Shown: positions 11,874 to 24,118 of the stretch, piece by piece | Layout of the letters: every line of letters begins with the position of its first letter | How positions within the stretch are numbered: the stretch's first letter is position 1 | NCBI GenBank assembly: GCA_019188255.1 | Contig: JAETXT010000012.1 | Location: forward strand, 1,922,001 to 1,986,000 | DNA length: 64,000 nucleotides | DNA from: Verticillium longisporum | Taxonomy: Eukaryota; Ascomycota; Sordariomycetes; Glomerellales; Plectosphaerellaceae | Direction: 5' to 3' | Program-made: the position numbers and the translations under genes | The notes under the pieces: generated by a model | Databases searched by the model: none | Told to the model about the DNA's origin: nothing | Seen by the model: the letters and a program-made list of their open reading frames with translations, nothing else

Positions 11874-13584
11874 GATGCAGTGTGCTCTTCGTGAATTGTT
11901 GCCGAATCTCGGTGGCGATGTCACGAAAGCTCTGGTTCGCGATCCTCTTCGGACAATGTTGTACGAGCAGTTTATCGGTGACTACCCAAGAGGAGGAGAA
12001 TATGCGCTGATTATACTTGATACACAGGCCGGTTGCCTTGAGCCTGTGAAAGCTCTAACTCGTGCCTGTATGACCGAATGTATGACCGTCGGGCTTCACC
12101 GAAGTGTGCAAGAAAAGGGTGACGCAAGTAAGGACTGATTTTGGATCAGAAGCTTGCAAGAAAGTATCTCGATTCGTGTCATCTGCCTGGACAGATGCAG
12201 GTGGAGAGCTAGGTGCAGAATATTGGCTGAGTGATGGTGATGGCTCGTCCTGGCGTGGTAGGAAAGGATGAGGAGTAGCTGCGCTGGCCGAATATAAAGA
12301 ACGCAGCCAGCGGCAGTACTTGGACAGCATACTGAGCGGCAATCTGTAAGACGAAGAATGGTGTAGCGGGTGGAGGAAAATGGGCATGCTGGCGTAGGAA
12401 TAGTGGATTGTTCTCTTGATATTGTTCCTGGCTGGTTTGGCAATGACCCTTCGTATTGTTCACCCAAAAGAAGCAAAGACCTGAGCGCTACATCACGCAC
12501 AACCCGCCACTCACACGAGTCGGTAGTTCGAATGAGGCTAGATCAAGTTGTAGTATTTGAAACCGCGATCTCAGCTGAGCCTATGAGTCGCAAGTCGACG
12601 AGAGTTGAGCGAGGAGCGTGCGTGGTTCTTCAGCGGGAAGACTGGCCACCTCCCTGGCCTAGGTGCCCGTGCCCTTTCTTGTTCTCACTGCACTGACAAT
12701 GACCAAATACTCACCACGAATAGACGAACCAGGACGACTACCACATCCTCCCACAACAATACAAAGTAATACTGTCATATCAACGTGATCCCCGGCCTAG
12801 CAATCCCAGGCCAATAACCAGAAAGGCGGCTGGCAAACGATGGCATGTTAGGTACCTTAGACACAGTCAAGCACGTACTTGTGCGTGATACTGTATCGGT
12901 ATCGAAGCACACGGCCACCGACTATATCTACCTGATTACATTGATTTGACCCTGTTGTCCAGCCACCTGACCCTGGCCTTGCCCCCCCCCGTCCGCTGCG
13001 GCCTGAGACAACGAACCTTCCACAACAGCATGAGGGAAGCCTGTTCAGCTTGCACACATGTGGCCCAGATGCCTCGATTTTCCAAGGCATCACATGAATG
13101 CGAACCACACTCAACCAGGGCTGTTCAGCTACCTGCATCGCCCAGGGGCCTGACACTTTAATCTGGCTAAGGAGTCCGTAGACCTTGGGACCATGATAGT
13201 TCTTCTTGGGTAAAGGAGAATACTGTACAGGCAACGGTGCAACCCGTAAAATGTTTCCCTCATGGCTGAGTCGACTTGCATACCTCTCGTCACGAGCCTT
13301 GGATCTTGCGACCGCAGACCCGGAACCCATTGACCAGGCGGTTCAAGGCCATAACTCCTTGCGGACTGTCCGCCTCCTTGAGACACGGATAGCGATGATA
13401 AAAAAAGCACCCTATGTGTTGATGGCCTGGTTGTCGTCATATATAAGAGCTGTGCGAAGCCAACCTGTGGTATATTTCAAATTCACAGACAGGTGATTCA
13501 ACCGAGTTGAGCACATAGCAGCTTGCCGCACAGATACATTCACTTTGCCGCTTCACCTTAACCTTTGGGCTATTCGTCTCAGCC
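11874..13584. other. Divergent intergenic region, STE2 / DUF1996 gene
   Basis: 1.7 kb between divergently transcribed genes. ORFs up to 157 codons occur on both strands, but none is recognisable and they overlap one another. One AGGTACCT palindrome lies at 12850-12857. I see no RNA gene. Confidence 0.5.
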
Positions 13585-15121
13585 ATGCGTTTCCTCTCAA
13601 ATGTGAGTGGCCTTTTGCTGGCAACAACTGGAGCCCAGGCTTTCTTTGTTGTGCCTTGCTCTCGCCCAGTCGTGGTGCAGCGCGCAGACCCTATAGTCAA
13701 CCCAGGCGCCCTAGCTGGTCATGTTCATACCATCATGGGCGGCAGTGCCTTCAACTTCACCATGAGCTACGATGACGCTGTATCCTCAGCATGCTCTACC
13801 TGTAAGGTTCGGCAGGATTTGAGCAACTACTGGACTCCCAATCTCTACTACGAGAGCGAGAATGGCAAGTTCGAGGCAGTCAAGCAACTTGGTGGCATGC
13901 TTGTTTACTATCTGTAAGCATCAGCTCGTTCGCAAAAACATACACGCTCAGAGGTTAATCGAGAACGTGGCAGTCAGCGCTCTGACTCCCGAGACCCTGA
14001 GTATGAGAATGGCTTACTTGCGTTCCCCCCGGGGTTTCAGATGCTCGCCGGTGACCCTTCGCTTCGAAGCTTTGGGGATACCTTGGAGCAGCGAGCAATA
14101 TCCTATGTCTGCCTCGGCGTCAGCGGCCCGGAAACACACCAGTTCCCGTCCCAGAACTGCCCCTACGGCTTGCGAGTACAGGTTATGTTCCCTTCGTGCT
14201 GGGACGGACATAATTTAGACTCGCCCAACCACAAGAGTCATATGGCCTACCCGAGCCTCGTCGATAATGGGGTTTGCCCAACAAGCCACCCGAAGCGCTT
14301 TATCACGCTCTTCTACGAGGTCACTTTTCAGATCGATGATTTCAAGGACAAATGGTACAAGGATACTCCGCCCTTCGTCTACTCCAACGGGTACGTGTGT
14401 CCAGTCTTGACTCCTCGTACACCATTTCGGTTGTTCTACTTGGACAGCTTGATTAACTTTTTTGAACAGCGACCCGACGGGTTACGGACTCCACGGTGAC
14501 TTCGTCAACGGCTGGGATACGGATGTTCTTAAGAGTGCCATCGCTAACTGTACTGATGCATCTGGGTCTCTGGACAGATGCCCCTTGCTGCATCAATTCG
14601 ACGATGAAACGATGAGGGGCTGCAGAGTTCCTGTCCGCGTTGAAGAACAGGTTGATGGAACCCTAAACAAGCTGCCCGGTTGCAACCCAGTGCAGCGTGG
14701 GCCGGGCCGGGCCACGCAGCAGAGTGACTGCGGCGCCACTACCACTATCTCGCCTCCGCAGTGGCCGTATACAGACATGACGAAGTCCCATCGCTTCAGG
14801 TATCGGGGATGCGCCCCTGACGCGTCAGGGAAGAGCAGAACTTTGAATGGCACTGATGTATCGAGTGACAATATGACCGTTGCACGCTGTCTCGAATACT
14901 GCGACGAAAGAGGCTTCAAGTACGCAGGGGTTGAGTATCGACGGGAGTGCTTCTGCGGGAACTTTGTTGATCACGACCGCGAGCCGAAAAAAGGTATTCT
15001 GGGTGTTTGCGAGCTGCCCTGCACCGGGGATAACAATGAGGTTTGCGGCGGCTATGGGGGTATTTCTCTCTATGAAAAGTGCAGTGCGGGTACTGCTTGC
15101 AAGAATGCGGACTTGGTATAA
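13585..15121 (+). CDS. Secreted DUF1996 protein with C-terminal WSC domain
   Basis: Three exons, 13585-13913, 13974-14390 and 14470-15121, encode 465 aa. A signal peptide is visible (MRFLSNVSGLLLATTGAQA). The DUF1996 domain follows (about 35-285), with HVHTIMGGSAFN near its start and CPYGLRVQVMFPSCWDG in the middle. A Cys-rich WSC domain (about 355-455) begins RYRGCAPD and contains ECFCGN and ELPCTGDNNEVCGG. WSC domains bind glycans, so a cell-wall or extracellular place is likely; the function of DUF1996 is unknown. The introns are 60 and 79 nt; the first junction restores the family block YYLQR, and phases agree. There is no GPI or transmembrane signal at the C-terminus. Confidence 0.92.
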
Positions 15122-15517
15122 GCCAGCGTAGTTAACGACACCGCGAGGCATCCGGGGCGAGGACCAGATCAAGGCGGTCTAGATCGATCTCTGTCCATCA
15201 CGTATGAGCACCATATTCTTGCCTGGTATTATGGAGTTGTCATGTTTTCGATGATCTGAAATTATCATTGTGACTGTCAGACAAGTTCGCAAACCATCCT
15301 CTCACGGGCGACCAAGCCACGCGAGCACAGCGGAACACCATGTTCCCAAGAAATCATTTCCCCCTTCCCCATTTATTGTACAGCAGCCAAGGGGCGCAGA
15401 AGCAGAGAGACGTCCAGTTGTACATAATCGTCGATTGACCTTGTAAGAACCAAGATTACTGACTGGAAAAGGGTCAAGCGTTAGATAGTTGGCAAGAAAC
15501 ATGAGGAGATAGTCATG
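15122..15517. other. Intergenic, convergent 3' ends
   Basis: The 3' flanks of the DUF1996/WSC gene (+) and TOM6 (-). No gene seen. Confidence 0.5.
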
Positions 15518-15778
15518 CTAGACTGACGGTGGGAGGAGGAATTCGCCCCAGGAGCTCGAGAGGAAAGATACAGCAGCCTGATGCAGAAATGATTAGTATG
15601 CGTGAAGGATGCAGGATCAACTGAAGCCAAAGACCTGACATACCCCGAAGACGATGACGCTGCGAACGATGGAAGCGTTTTCAGACGAGGTGAGCGCATC
15701 GTAGGTCGACGCAAAATATCCCCTGGGCTGTCGCGAGCGCGAGCCGGGCTTCTCGGAAATGAACCTTTTAGGAGGCAT
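15518..15778 (-). CDS. TOM6: TOM6-like mitochondrial import receptor subunit
   Basis: Two exons, 15778-15644 and 15577-15518, encode 64 aa. Tom6 is a small tail-anchored subunit that stabilises the TOM translocase in the mitochondrial outer membrane. The protein starts MPPKRF with a basic N-terminus and has the family block GYFASTYDALTS. It ends in a hydrophobic helix (about 38-54) followed by SSSWGEFLLPP, the conserved tail. The 66-nt GT-AG intron (15578-15643) has a TACTAATC branch site and splits the helix; without splicing the tail is lost. The open frame extends upstream of the chosen Met, but the family start fits this ATG. The gene is too short and spliced for an ORF search to find whole. 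Confidence 0.87.
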
Positions 15779-16432
15779 TTTGGATATGCGAGTATATCGA
15801 TGCGTAGTGAAGGATCGGTTGCGAATGGGAGAAAGTGTCTTGAGATGTAGCTGGTACACTTTCACGTACCTGGTCGGCAGACGGGTCAAAAATTCCTGGT
15901 TGGAGGACTTGGTATCAGCTTCAAGTCGACTCTCTTGTCATGCCTGCTTTAGATTGGGTGACCTACCTATGCACTAGTTTATGTAAGCATACACAGATGA
16001 CCCACTCTCCCGCTCGATTACGGCCTTCGTTCATGCCTCCACTTCAGCTACCTCTTCGAGACATCATCGCCACATTTGGCTTCTGTGCATTGCGAGCAAG
16101 TAAAGACATATACATGTGCGCATGTTGTATGTCTCGTGTTGGGTTGAGTCGTACTGAGTGGAATATTCTTGGTCACGGTTTCGGGTTCCCGCCGTTGGCT
16201 CTGAAAGTGAAGTACAATCACTGGGCTGATGTCTTCGCTCTAGGCCTTCTCTTACATCATTCCTACTGCAGTTCCGTTGGTACTTGCCTCCTCCAATTGG
16301 CTCTCGCGTTTTGGCGGCCCAAATCCGCGGGTGCTCTGTTGGCTGAATCTCTTTCAAAGCAGCTTGTCGTTCCGCTTTTGAAAAGACGATAACGGACAAC
16401 CCATAGAGGCCTGTCCTACTCCCCATACGGCG
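15779..16432. other. Divergent intergenic region, TOM6 / 285-aa protein
   Basis: The upstream regions of TOM6 (-) and the next gene (+). Overlapping ORFs of 120-150 codons lie on opposite strands at 15940-16426, with no recognisable content. Confidence 0.5.
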
Positions 16433-17363
16433 ATGTCAGATCAACACCAGGCAGGGGCCGCTGGAGGATTCTTTCCTCCCGCATCTTTGCCCTCGCCCGC
16501 TCCCAGTACAGCTTCCAGTCGATCAACATCCTTACTGCCACACCCACGAGCTCGCCCACTGCCATCAGGCTCCACCAAAGAAGCAACGGTGAGGAGGTAT
16601 GTCGAGGAACGCATGACAGTCATCGCTCGACGCTATGTAAAGAAATTCAGTGCCCCAGACCCCGGCGACGGATTCGTGGGCTACGCAGGTTTCAGCGAGT
16701 TGTGCAAGGACTTACAAAGCATCATCGATGTTCTCTGGTTATCCGGAACACGTAAGGCAGCGCATCCCTCGAACACCATCATACGTCGGTGACACGGCCT
16801 CTCAAGCGCTGACATGTCATGCAGCAAGTTTGCAAATACCCTTTCTACTCAACGTGGCAAGCGAATTCACTAAGTACATTGTATCGTTTCCTCCCTCGTC
16901 AAGGGCTACTTTTGTCATTTTGCGAAAACTTGACAAATGTTTTGCAAGTCTCTTGTGCGGGCAGGACATCGATACGAAAGAACCTCTGCCAGGTTTCGAG
17001 AACGGGCTTCGGGCTGGCATGACGACTACCGACATGGTACGATGCCGGAGTCTCGTGGAACAATCTCGTATCCTTGTAATGGAGGTTCTCAGTTCTGACA
17101 CGGAGGAGACTGATGATGCCGATCTTGACGGTGGCGGGGAAAGTGACACTGACAACGATCCCGATGCTCTTTCCATGGCGAACCTGGGTACGGGGCAGAG
17201 TTCTACCGCTTGGGTCGAAGACGATGAAGCCCGGTTGAGCATGGATGTCGTTCGTGTGTACGAAAATACCATCGTCCAGCTTGGCAATCGGCTAGGTGAT
17301 ACCCTTGGCGGCAAGATTCAAATTGGCATTGGCGCGGAAGACCATTCCAGGCCGGATAACTGA
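16433..17363 (+). CDS. Conserved fungal protein of unknown function
   Basis: Two exons, 16433-16751 and 16825-17363, encode 285 aa. The N-terminal 45 residues are Pro/Ser-rich and look disordered. An all-helical domain follows (about 50-215), with RRYVEERMTVIARRYVKKF, then a block SELCKDLQSIIDVLWLSGT that is spliced to PSLQIPFLLNVASEFTKY. A short acidic stretch (about 220-245, rich in Asp/Glu) precedes the C-terminal helix. From memory, relatives in other ascomycetes are often labelled as DMC1-like, but I see no RecA/Rad51 Walker motif, so I do not adopt that label. The 73-nt intron (16752-16824) has a GTAAGG donor, a GCTGAC branch and a GCAG acceptor, and phases agree. The gene is probably real; its role is unknown. 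Confidence 0.75.
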
Positions 17364-17908
17364 GCCTCTATAGACTGGTTTCATGACTGAATTCCTAGCT
17401 CGGGCTCCAGCTTGTGCTGTCGACGTTGTGGTGTGATATCATGCAACCAGTTCTGGCAGCTGCGAATCGTGGTGAGGGACCTCGACATGATCGTCGAGCA
17501 ATTTCTCCGTCGCTGCTCGGTCGCGTGCGTATTCGTTGAACCTTTGGTGTATGCCTTGAGCACGGAATTACTCGCATATGATTACCTTGAGTCCGGCTGT
17601 CTACCTGGCTCAAAGAACTGCATTTCGTGGGTCACGGGGAAGGAAATCACCTCCTTCGCGGCGTGGCAGGCAGGTACGGCAGGAGCAGGATGTGATCCTG
17701 CCAGCTGCCACCTTGTGTCTTCTCTTTTCCCCTTCATTCTATTCAAGAGAGCACATCCTCGTCATACGACACTTGGTTTTCGGGCCGATCGTTGCGCTTC
17801 TTTTCATGTCGCGCCCCCTGTCTCCGTCTCAAGCCTGTGTCTCGCCTATTTGTCTTCCACACGACGCTAAAGCTCCGTGAGTTCTCTTAACATCAAGGAA
17901 CCGAGGCC
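17364..17908. other. Intergenic
   Basis: Between the 285-aa protein gene and a doubtful ORF. Short overlapping ORFs only; nothing recognisable. Confidence 0.45.
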
Positions 17909-18667
17909 ATGCCTAGGAAGAACTGCAGAGCGGCGGATATAGGCGATGCTGGGATACACATGTCATTGCTAGGCACGGAGAATGAAGCAGGCGATGCTGG
18001 CGACGACATCGTCCCGGCCTATTTCATAGATCCATCCCCAACGCTGGACGTGGAAGGCGAGGTATGGGCAACCTGTGCTTCGGTCCCAAAATTCATGCAG
18101 GACAACCATGCCAAGCCCGGATTGCCAGGAGGTCTCCAGCAACAACACACATTCGCCTTGGAGGAGCATGTCGAACTTGAAACCAATTTTGAGGATCAAT
18201 GGATCATGATGACTTGGCGTAATATTACTGATGGAAGCCTGATGGCCCATACAACTGACAAGGCACAAAATCAGCTTCTCGTGCTTTGCGCTATACAAAA
18301 TGCTTTATGCATGCCTCAGCAGGTCGTGGCAGCCACCCTAGGACCATCGTCCGCTGCGAAAGCCCTACCACCAAGATACAGAGCCTACGACGACGAAGTC
18401 TCATCCGCCGCCGGACAAAGACCAATTCAAGCAACACCAAAATTGGCGCTGGCTCGACAACATCGCGTTGACTCGGACAGCGCAGGGCCCCCCAGCATTG
18501 GTGTGGCCAATCCTCGTGCAGTACAGCAGCCGACCTTCCTATGCCCGCACCAAACACATACCCAGCAGCATTTGGGTGTTGAGGCAAATAACAAACGGGG
18601 TCGGCTGCCCTTGCGGGCACGAAGTCTTAACGATCAAAGTCGAGGTCCTAAGTCAGGGGAAGACTAG
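17909..18667 (+). CDS. Hypothetical ORF, 252 aa, doubtful
   Basis: A single open frame of 253 codons with an ATG start and no close overlap with a better gene. I do not recognise any domain. There is no signal peptide or membrane segment. The first half is fairly acidic (for example HVELETNFEDQW) and the second half is Pro/Gln/Arg-rich and low in complexity. The length is somewhat more than chance would often give in this base composition, and codons in the first half look plausible, but an intron-free orphan in a region of spliced genes may also be spurious. Confidence 0.25.
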   Translation: MPRKNCRAADIGDAGIHMSLLGTENEAGDAGDDIVPAYFIDPSPTLDVEGEVWATCASVPKFMQDNHAKPGLPGGLQQQHTFALEEHVELETNFEDQWIMMTWRNITDGSLMAHTTDKAQNQLLVLCAIQNALCMPQQVVAATLGPSSAAKALPPRYRAYDDEVSSAAGQRPIQATPKLALARQHRVDSDSAGPPSIGVANPRAVQQPTFLCPHQTHTQQHLGVEANNKRGRLPLRARSLNDQSRGPKSGED

Positions 18668-19532
18668 AAAAGTATGACAACCAGACCGCGTCACAGACCG
18701 ACCTAAGGGTCGAACGGCCGAGACGAAGAATAATGGCGCCGACCCGCTTGCCGCATCGCAACCGGTGTATGGTTGAGGAGGAACAAGAGACTTCACGGAT
18801 CACAGACCTTGCTCAGCCACAGTGTCACATTGGAGGACAGTGTGACTAGCTCGTACAGCAACATCTGAATTCATATTAAACTCCAAGAATCGTTACCCTC
18901 GGGACTCCGAAAACATGCCGCACAGTCCGTCCTTTCGTGCCGTCCTGTGGCAACGTCAGGAACTCCACACCTTCGACGCTCTAACAGTACATAGGTAGGC
19001 AGTTCCCCAGAAGATATCCACGTGCCCAACAACCGACCGATTTTTGAAACTGTCCCCGACTGCCACTGCCCAATTAATACTTTGCCCCATCAGTAAACTT
19101 GAACAGCAAGCCGCGTTCCTACGGACACATTCGTGCTTGAACGTGCCCCCTTCTCGTCATCCTGTATGCGCGTTTATTGTAATGTGCTGGTCGCTCACCC
19201 CGAAAAAGAACAATGAAAGAGAAGCATAACAAGCCACACAACACCAGCCACAGACCAATTGAAGCCTCAGCGCCATCGCCCTGAACATGTAGCCTTGTGG
19301 TATCCCGGAGCACCGCAAGAAAGGAAAGATAACTGTAATGCATCACAACATGAGGTCAGAAAGCCACGAGATCGCCTAGGTAGGCCGCGTCTCCTGGATA
19401 TGGAGACGCTATTTGCCACGCCTGTTGCGTAGTCGTGTCAGCCAGACTCAGTTCTCGCAACACGAACGCTGTCGAGGCAGGATGGGTTCCAAATCAACGA
19501 TAGCGTCATGGCACATTGACGAAGGCCGTCTC
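18668..19532. other. Intergenic, 3' flank of the SomA-like gene
   Basis: Nothing recognisable. The end next to 19533 should hold the 3' untranslated region of the SomA-like gene on the minus strand. Confidence 0.45.
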
Positions 19533-22204
19533 TTATTCGGCTCCAATTTCTCCGCCTTCCATACCGAACGAGCCGGCGTTAAAATCAAACCCTTGATTAT
19601 CGCCGTCTTCATGGAGGAAAGAATCGAAGTCGAAGTCGTTGAGAACATCGTTCGACACGAGAGGGTTGGCAAAGTCCATGGTGCCAAAATTCATCATGTC
19701 TGCTGAGTTATCCATGCCGCGGAAGGACCCATTTTGAGATGCGTCTGGCTGAGCCTGGGGAGGAGCTGAAGCTGCAGGCGGTGCCACAGGGGCGGCGGGA
19801 GCTGGCTGCCCGTTTGACGCTCCAGTGGCCGTTGCGTTGGGACCGGCCTTGTTGAAGCCAGCAGCATTGACGGGTGTCATGGGAGTAGCTGGTGTAGGTG
19901 GCTCTGCTTCTGCAGCCCCGTCGGCAGCAGGCGTGGTGCCTGCGTTAAGGTTCGAGTTCGACTTCTTGTTTGTGGCAGCCTGTGTTCGCGAATCGATTAG
20001 TCCTTTTCTCCTGGTAGCGTTTGGGCGTAGTTCACAGCGATGCTTACCTTGCTCTTCGCATTCTTCGTGTCCTTCTTCTTTGGGGCAGCTTTGTTTGTTT
20101 GTGACGGCGTTGGTGGCGCTGCCGCAGGCTGTTGTGGTGATGAGGTGTTCGTTCTGTTCGTGTTCGGTCCTGGAGCCGAAGGGGGTGGCATGGCCCGTTG
20201 TTGCGGGGTGCCCTGGATTGGGCCGGGAGGAACCACCTGGCCATTAGGCGCTGCTTGCCATTGCCCCGCAGGACACCCCCCCGGCGCACCTTGCCGCTGC
20301 TGTCTAGCAGCCAGCACCTGCTGTGGGTCCATCTGTGGCCCGTTGAAGGGCTGACCAGGATGGCCATTGTGTGGACGCATGCCATTCATATGTGCTCCGG
20401 GAACCATGTTGCCGCCAATGTTCTGCATGTCTTTGCTGAAAAAGTTTGGTGCCATAGAAGGATCCATGGAATTGGGCATAAAGTTCATCGTGCTAGGAGA
20501 GCCACGAGATTGGGCGCCCTCGGGCAATGGCGAAGGAATTCCAGCGTTGTTCATCTGTGGCGTACCGCGCTTCATCTGGTCGGAAGGGATCGGAGAGGCG
20601 CCGGTTCTGCCACCTTGAGGTGAAGTCTCTGGGAAGGGCTGACCGTTCGGACCAGTCGGAGCGCCAGGGCCGCCAGGACCCGTAGCACCATCGCCGCGAG
20701 GCATGCCGCCCATATTGTCTTGTTCTTGCCGAGCCATCATGAGTCTCTTCTTATTCTGTTGCTCGAGAAGCATTAGCTGCATTTGATAGTCTTGCAGAGC
20801 GTGGTTACTTCCACCGCCAGCTTGAGGACCACCGGGACCAGGTCGCATGCCACCTGGCCCCATTTCCCCGCATTGTAGTATGCTGTCAGAGCAGCGGCTT
20901 GCTCAGGATTCTGCGGCATCATGGGCGATCCCTGCGCCTGAGGACCTCCTGGTGCATTAGGCATCTGCTTGTTGGGCATCTGGCTTGCTTGATGCTGTTG
21001 AAGATTTTGAGCATAGGTGGCAATGGATTTTGCCTGTACAGCTGGGGGTTGGTTTGAGAAGGTGTTGAACTGCTGAGGGGTCAGCTGAGCTGGGTTAATG
21101 CCGTTGCTTAGAAGCATTTGCGTGGCTTGTGCTGCGTGCTGGGCGTTCCCCACCTGCTGCTGGCCCGGCATGCCCTGTTGTGGTCTTCCGTTGGGCATCA
21201 TCCCAGGCTGGTTAGGGTTGAAAGGGGCGCCGTCCAGGCGAGGTCGTTTGGAGGGTGAGGGAGCGTTTTCCGAGGAACCGGGAGACGCAGGCCGTGGGCG
21301 GTTACCATCCATATCCGAGGGGTCCCTCTGCATCTGATTCTGCTTTGCCTGGTGAAGCATCTGCATAGCTTGAGGACTTGATAAAAGGTGTCGTCAGCTA
21401 GCTGTGCATGCATGAAAGAGTTTATCACGACTCACTTGTTCTGATTGTTGGCCATGGCTGTTCGCGCAAGGTTACCCTGTTTCATCCCCATGGCCATACC
21501 CCCATTTTGCATGCTCCGCATCATCTGGGCCTGGTATTGCTGCTGGGCGAGACCGTCGGGGCGCATTTGACGAAGAAGTTCCTGTTGCTGATTCTGGCGC
21601 AAGCGTGACTGTTGCTGTGAGGTGTGTCAGCCATCCGGACGGAGATTTCGAACTCGCAAGGAAGACAAGGCGGAAATACATGACTCACTTGTGTATGGCT
21701 GACATATTGGTTGACTGGCCCGTTACCGCCTTTGGCGCGTTGCGCGTGGAAAATATCCCAGAAGAGACAGAACCATTCATAGAGAAACGACGTCTCGGAG
21801 GCAGGCATCGGCAGCTTGGGCGCGGGCAGGTCGTCCGGCAGCTTGTCCATATCATCCTTGGAGTCAGTATCCATGGGGTCGTCACCAAGACCGTTGCCGA
21901 GGACATTGCCGTTCTCATCTCTACGACGATTGGGACTGTCCTTATGCACATTGACCTGCGCATCGCTGCCGAGAAGCGCACGAGCACAATCATACATGTT
22001 GTTCCGGATGAAGTACTCATAGATGTACGTGTTGAGAAGTGTTCGCTGGCTCTCAGTGGGAGCCAGTACTGTTCGCGGACCGGGCCCGGGGCCAGGGCCA
22101 GGAACGGCCTGGGGAGGGACGACACCGTTGTTCATCATCGGCATGGGTGCGCCGACAGGGCCACCCATGGCGTTCATGTTGGGAACGTTCGGGTTTACGT
22201 TCAT
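19533..22204 (-). CDS. LisH-domain regulator, SomA/Flo8-like, with a 1-nt frame break
   Basis: Exons 22204-21689, 21614-21436, 21376-20048 and 19979-19533. SomA/Som1/Flo8 proteins are nuclear co-regulators of adhesion, conidiation and biofilm or virulence genes downstream of cAMP-PKA. The LisH motif is clear (LLNTYIYEYFIRNNMYDCAR, about 56-75). It is followed by DSPNRRRDENGNVLGNG and the block SFLYEWFCLFWDIFHAQRA (about 139-157). The rest is Gln/Met/Pro-rich, with LQDYQMQLMLLEQQNKKRL as a conserved helix. The C-terminus is acidic (SNDVLNDFDFDSFLHEDGD). The introns are 74, 59 and 68 nt and phase-consistent. At 20866-20869 a run of four C (G on the coding strand) must have five for YYNAG to be followed in frame by EMGPGG. 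With that base the protein is 823 aa. Confidence 0.85.
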
Positions 22205-24118
22205 GGTGATGAAATCGCGTCACAAGACAATTGTCTGCGAGACAAGGTGGGAGTGGAACGGATGGTTGGCGATGTAGGCGTCGTGCGTGATAAAGTTCGT
22301 CGGTGTAGTTGGAAAGGGACAGCGACCTTGAGGTGCTCGATTAGCAAATCTCGCCGTGAGCGGTGACCGAACAGGTTGCAAGTTTGGTCCAAGTCAATGG
22401 TTCGATGGCTTGATGTTGAGTTGAGTTCGTGGCGTTCTCTCCGTGGGAGACGCGGAGCGCTAGCAGCCTCTCCTGGCGCGGGACGTGTCGGGGGCGACAG
22501 AGGCCACCGGACGAAGAGCAAGCCTAAGGCAGAGGGACAATCAGGAGCAGTGGCGAAGGCACTGCTGGATGTGCGAAAAGTGAATAGAGATCGAGTTGGA
22601 TGGACGGGGGTTGAGGTGCGCGAGTGTCGAAGGCGCTGGAATGATTGCGAGGTGGGCGCGGCAGGAGGCGTGGGCGTTGTATGGCAGTGGTGACACGCTG
22701 GTTTGGCGTGCCGCTCGCGGTAACAAGGTGTTTTACGGGGCTCGCTTGGTTGGTCTCGCGGATGCGGCGCAGTGGCTCATTTGCAACACGAAACTGGCGA
22801 AGCGATGCGACAGAATCGAGTGACCAAGCGAAAGAATCGGATGCATCAAAAGGCGACCATGGGTAGGCGACACAGGTAAGGTCGTAGCTGGAGAGAGAGA
22901 GGGGGGCGCTCTGTAGGGGGGGAGGGGGCGCCAGGAGGACGAGTCGATGAAGGAGAAGGGAGTCGCTAGTAAAGAGGGATAGGATGGGGTTGGGATTTTC
23001 CCAATTTTCGTTAGCAGCCAAGTCGAAAGCTAGACAATGCAGGACAGGGGCACTTAGGTGAATCTGGGTATGGGGAGCTCTTGGGGGACACCCGTAGACC
23101 TGGGTGGCAGGCCCGAGAACAGCGACGAGACTTCCAGTTGCGGGTAGAGTTGAGCACGTGTGCGCATTTATGGGCACGTGTGAGCCTGAGGCATGCATTC
23201 GAAATCATGCCGTCCTGTTGGCCAGCTTGTATAGGTACCTTCATGTTAAAGTTGAGTAGAGGTACGGACGCATTGAGGGAAAGTTGCACCGTGCAGCGTA
23301 AACCGAAACATGCTTGCGTAGTTGTCATATCTGTAGAAGGGCCTTCTGTACCTTGATCTGTTCAAATAGTCTCTAATTGTGACAGTTGAGACGTATCCTA
23401 TATTATCAAGAAGTACACACAATGCCCCACCTGAGCTGCCCTCCGGATGCCAAACGTGGCTAGTCCCTTAAATCGGTAGCTAGGCGCCTCTCTTCCGGAG
23501 GGGCGACCCGGCGCTGACCCGGACTTATCCAGCACCTGGGGCACTGCCCCGGCATAGGCCCGCCCACGCAATTATTCAGGGGTAAGTATTGCATGATGGC
23601 GATATCAGGTCGTCTTGTTCTATGCCTGGAGTACTCAGCCCCATTCCGGCCATGATAGGAGATATCAAGCAACAATTCAGGTCGGCATTACCAACCGACT
23701 CATATGGCAGAGCCAAACTTAACCCACCAATCTCGAAAATGAATCCAGCACAGCCTTGTCCGGGTGCTTCGCCTGTCCGAATAGCCAATGCCATTCTTAG
23801 GTTTTGAGCTCATACGCGCACTCTTAAGCCTGCGCTTGAGCGACCGCTTCTTAGCAACAGAGTGATGTGTGGTACCAAGAACGAGGCTTTGACTTGACAG
23901 GCCTGCTTTTAAGTCCTCCGCTGCCTGCATGTAAGGTTCATCAACCGGATTGATGCTTCAATCTCCACTCATTGTGCCGGTCGTGTGAGGTGATTCGAGT
24001 GTGCGAGGTCAGCCTGGATAGTTGAAAAGACGGATTGCTTTGCAATTCGCTACACCATTATGAACCGCCCATGTCGAAGAGTAATTGAGGTGCAGCATAT
24101 CTCGGAACTGGAGGCTAC
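22205..24118. other. Leader/promoter of the SomA-like gene and 3' flank of BET3
   Basis: 1.9 kb between two minus-strand genes. The part next to 22204 is probably a long 5' leader with upstream ORFs. A 224-codon ORF on the minus strand (23198-22524) is open but Pro/Ser/Leu-rich and unlike any family I know. One AGGTACCT palindrome lies at 23233-23240. No RNA gene seen. Confidence 0.45.

Noticed and set aside
16433..17363. DMC1 recombinase
   Set aside because: No Walker A/B or RecA-fold signature; I keep it as a conserved protein of unknown function.
20860..20875. Programmed -1 frameshifting in the SomA-like gene
   Set aside because: The site is not a classical slippery heptamer in frame, and two other genes show the same missing-base pattern, which favours consensus error.
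22524..23198. 224-codon ORF on the minus strand as a gene
   Set aside because: Low-complexity Pro/Ser/Leu-rich sequence with no domain, in the probable leader of the SomA-like gene.
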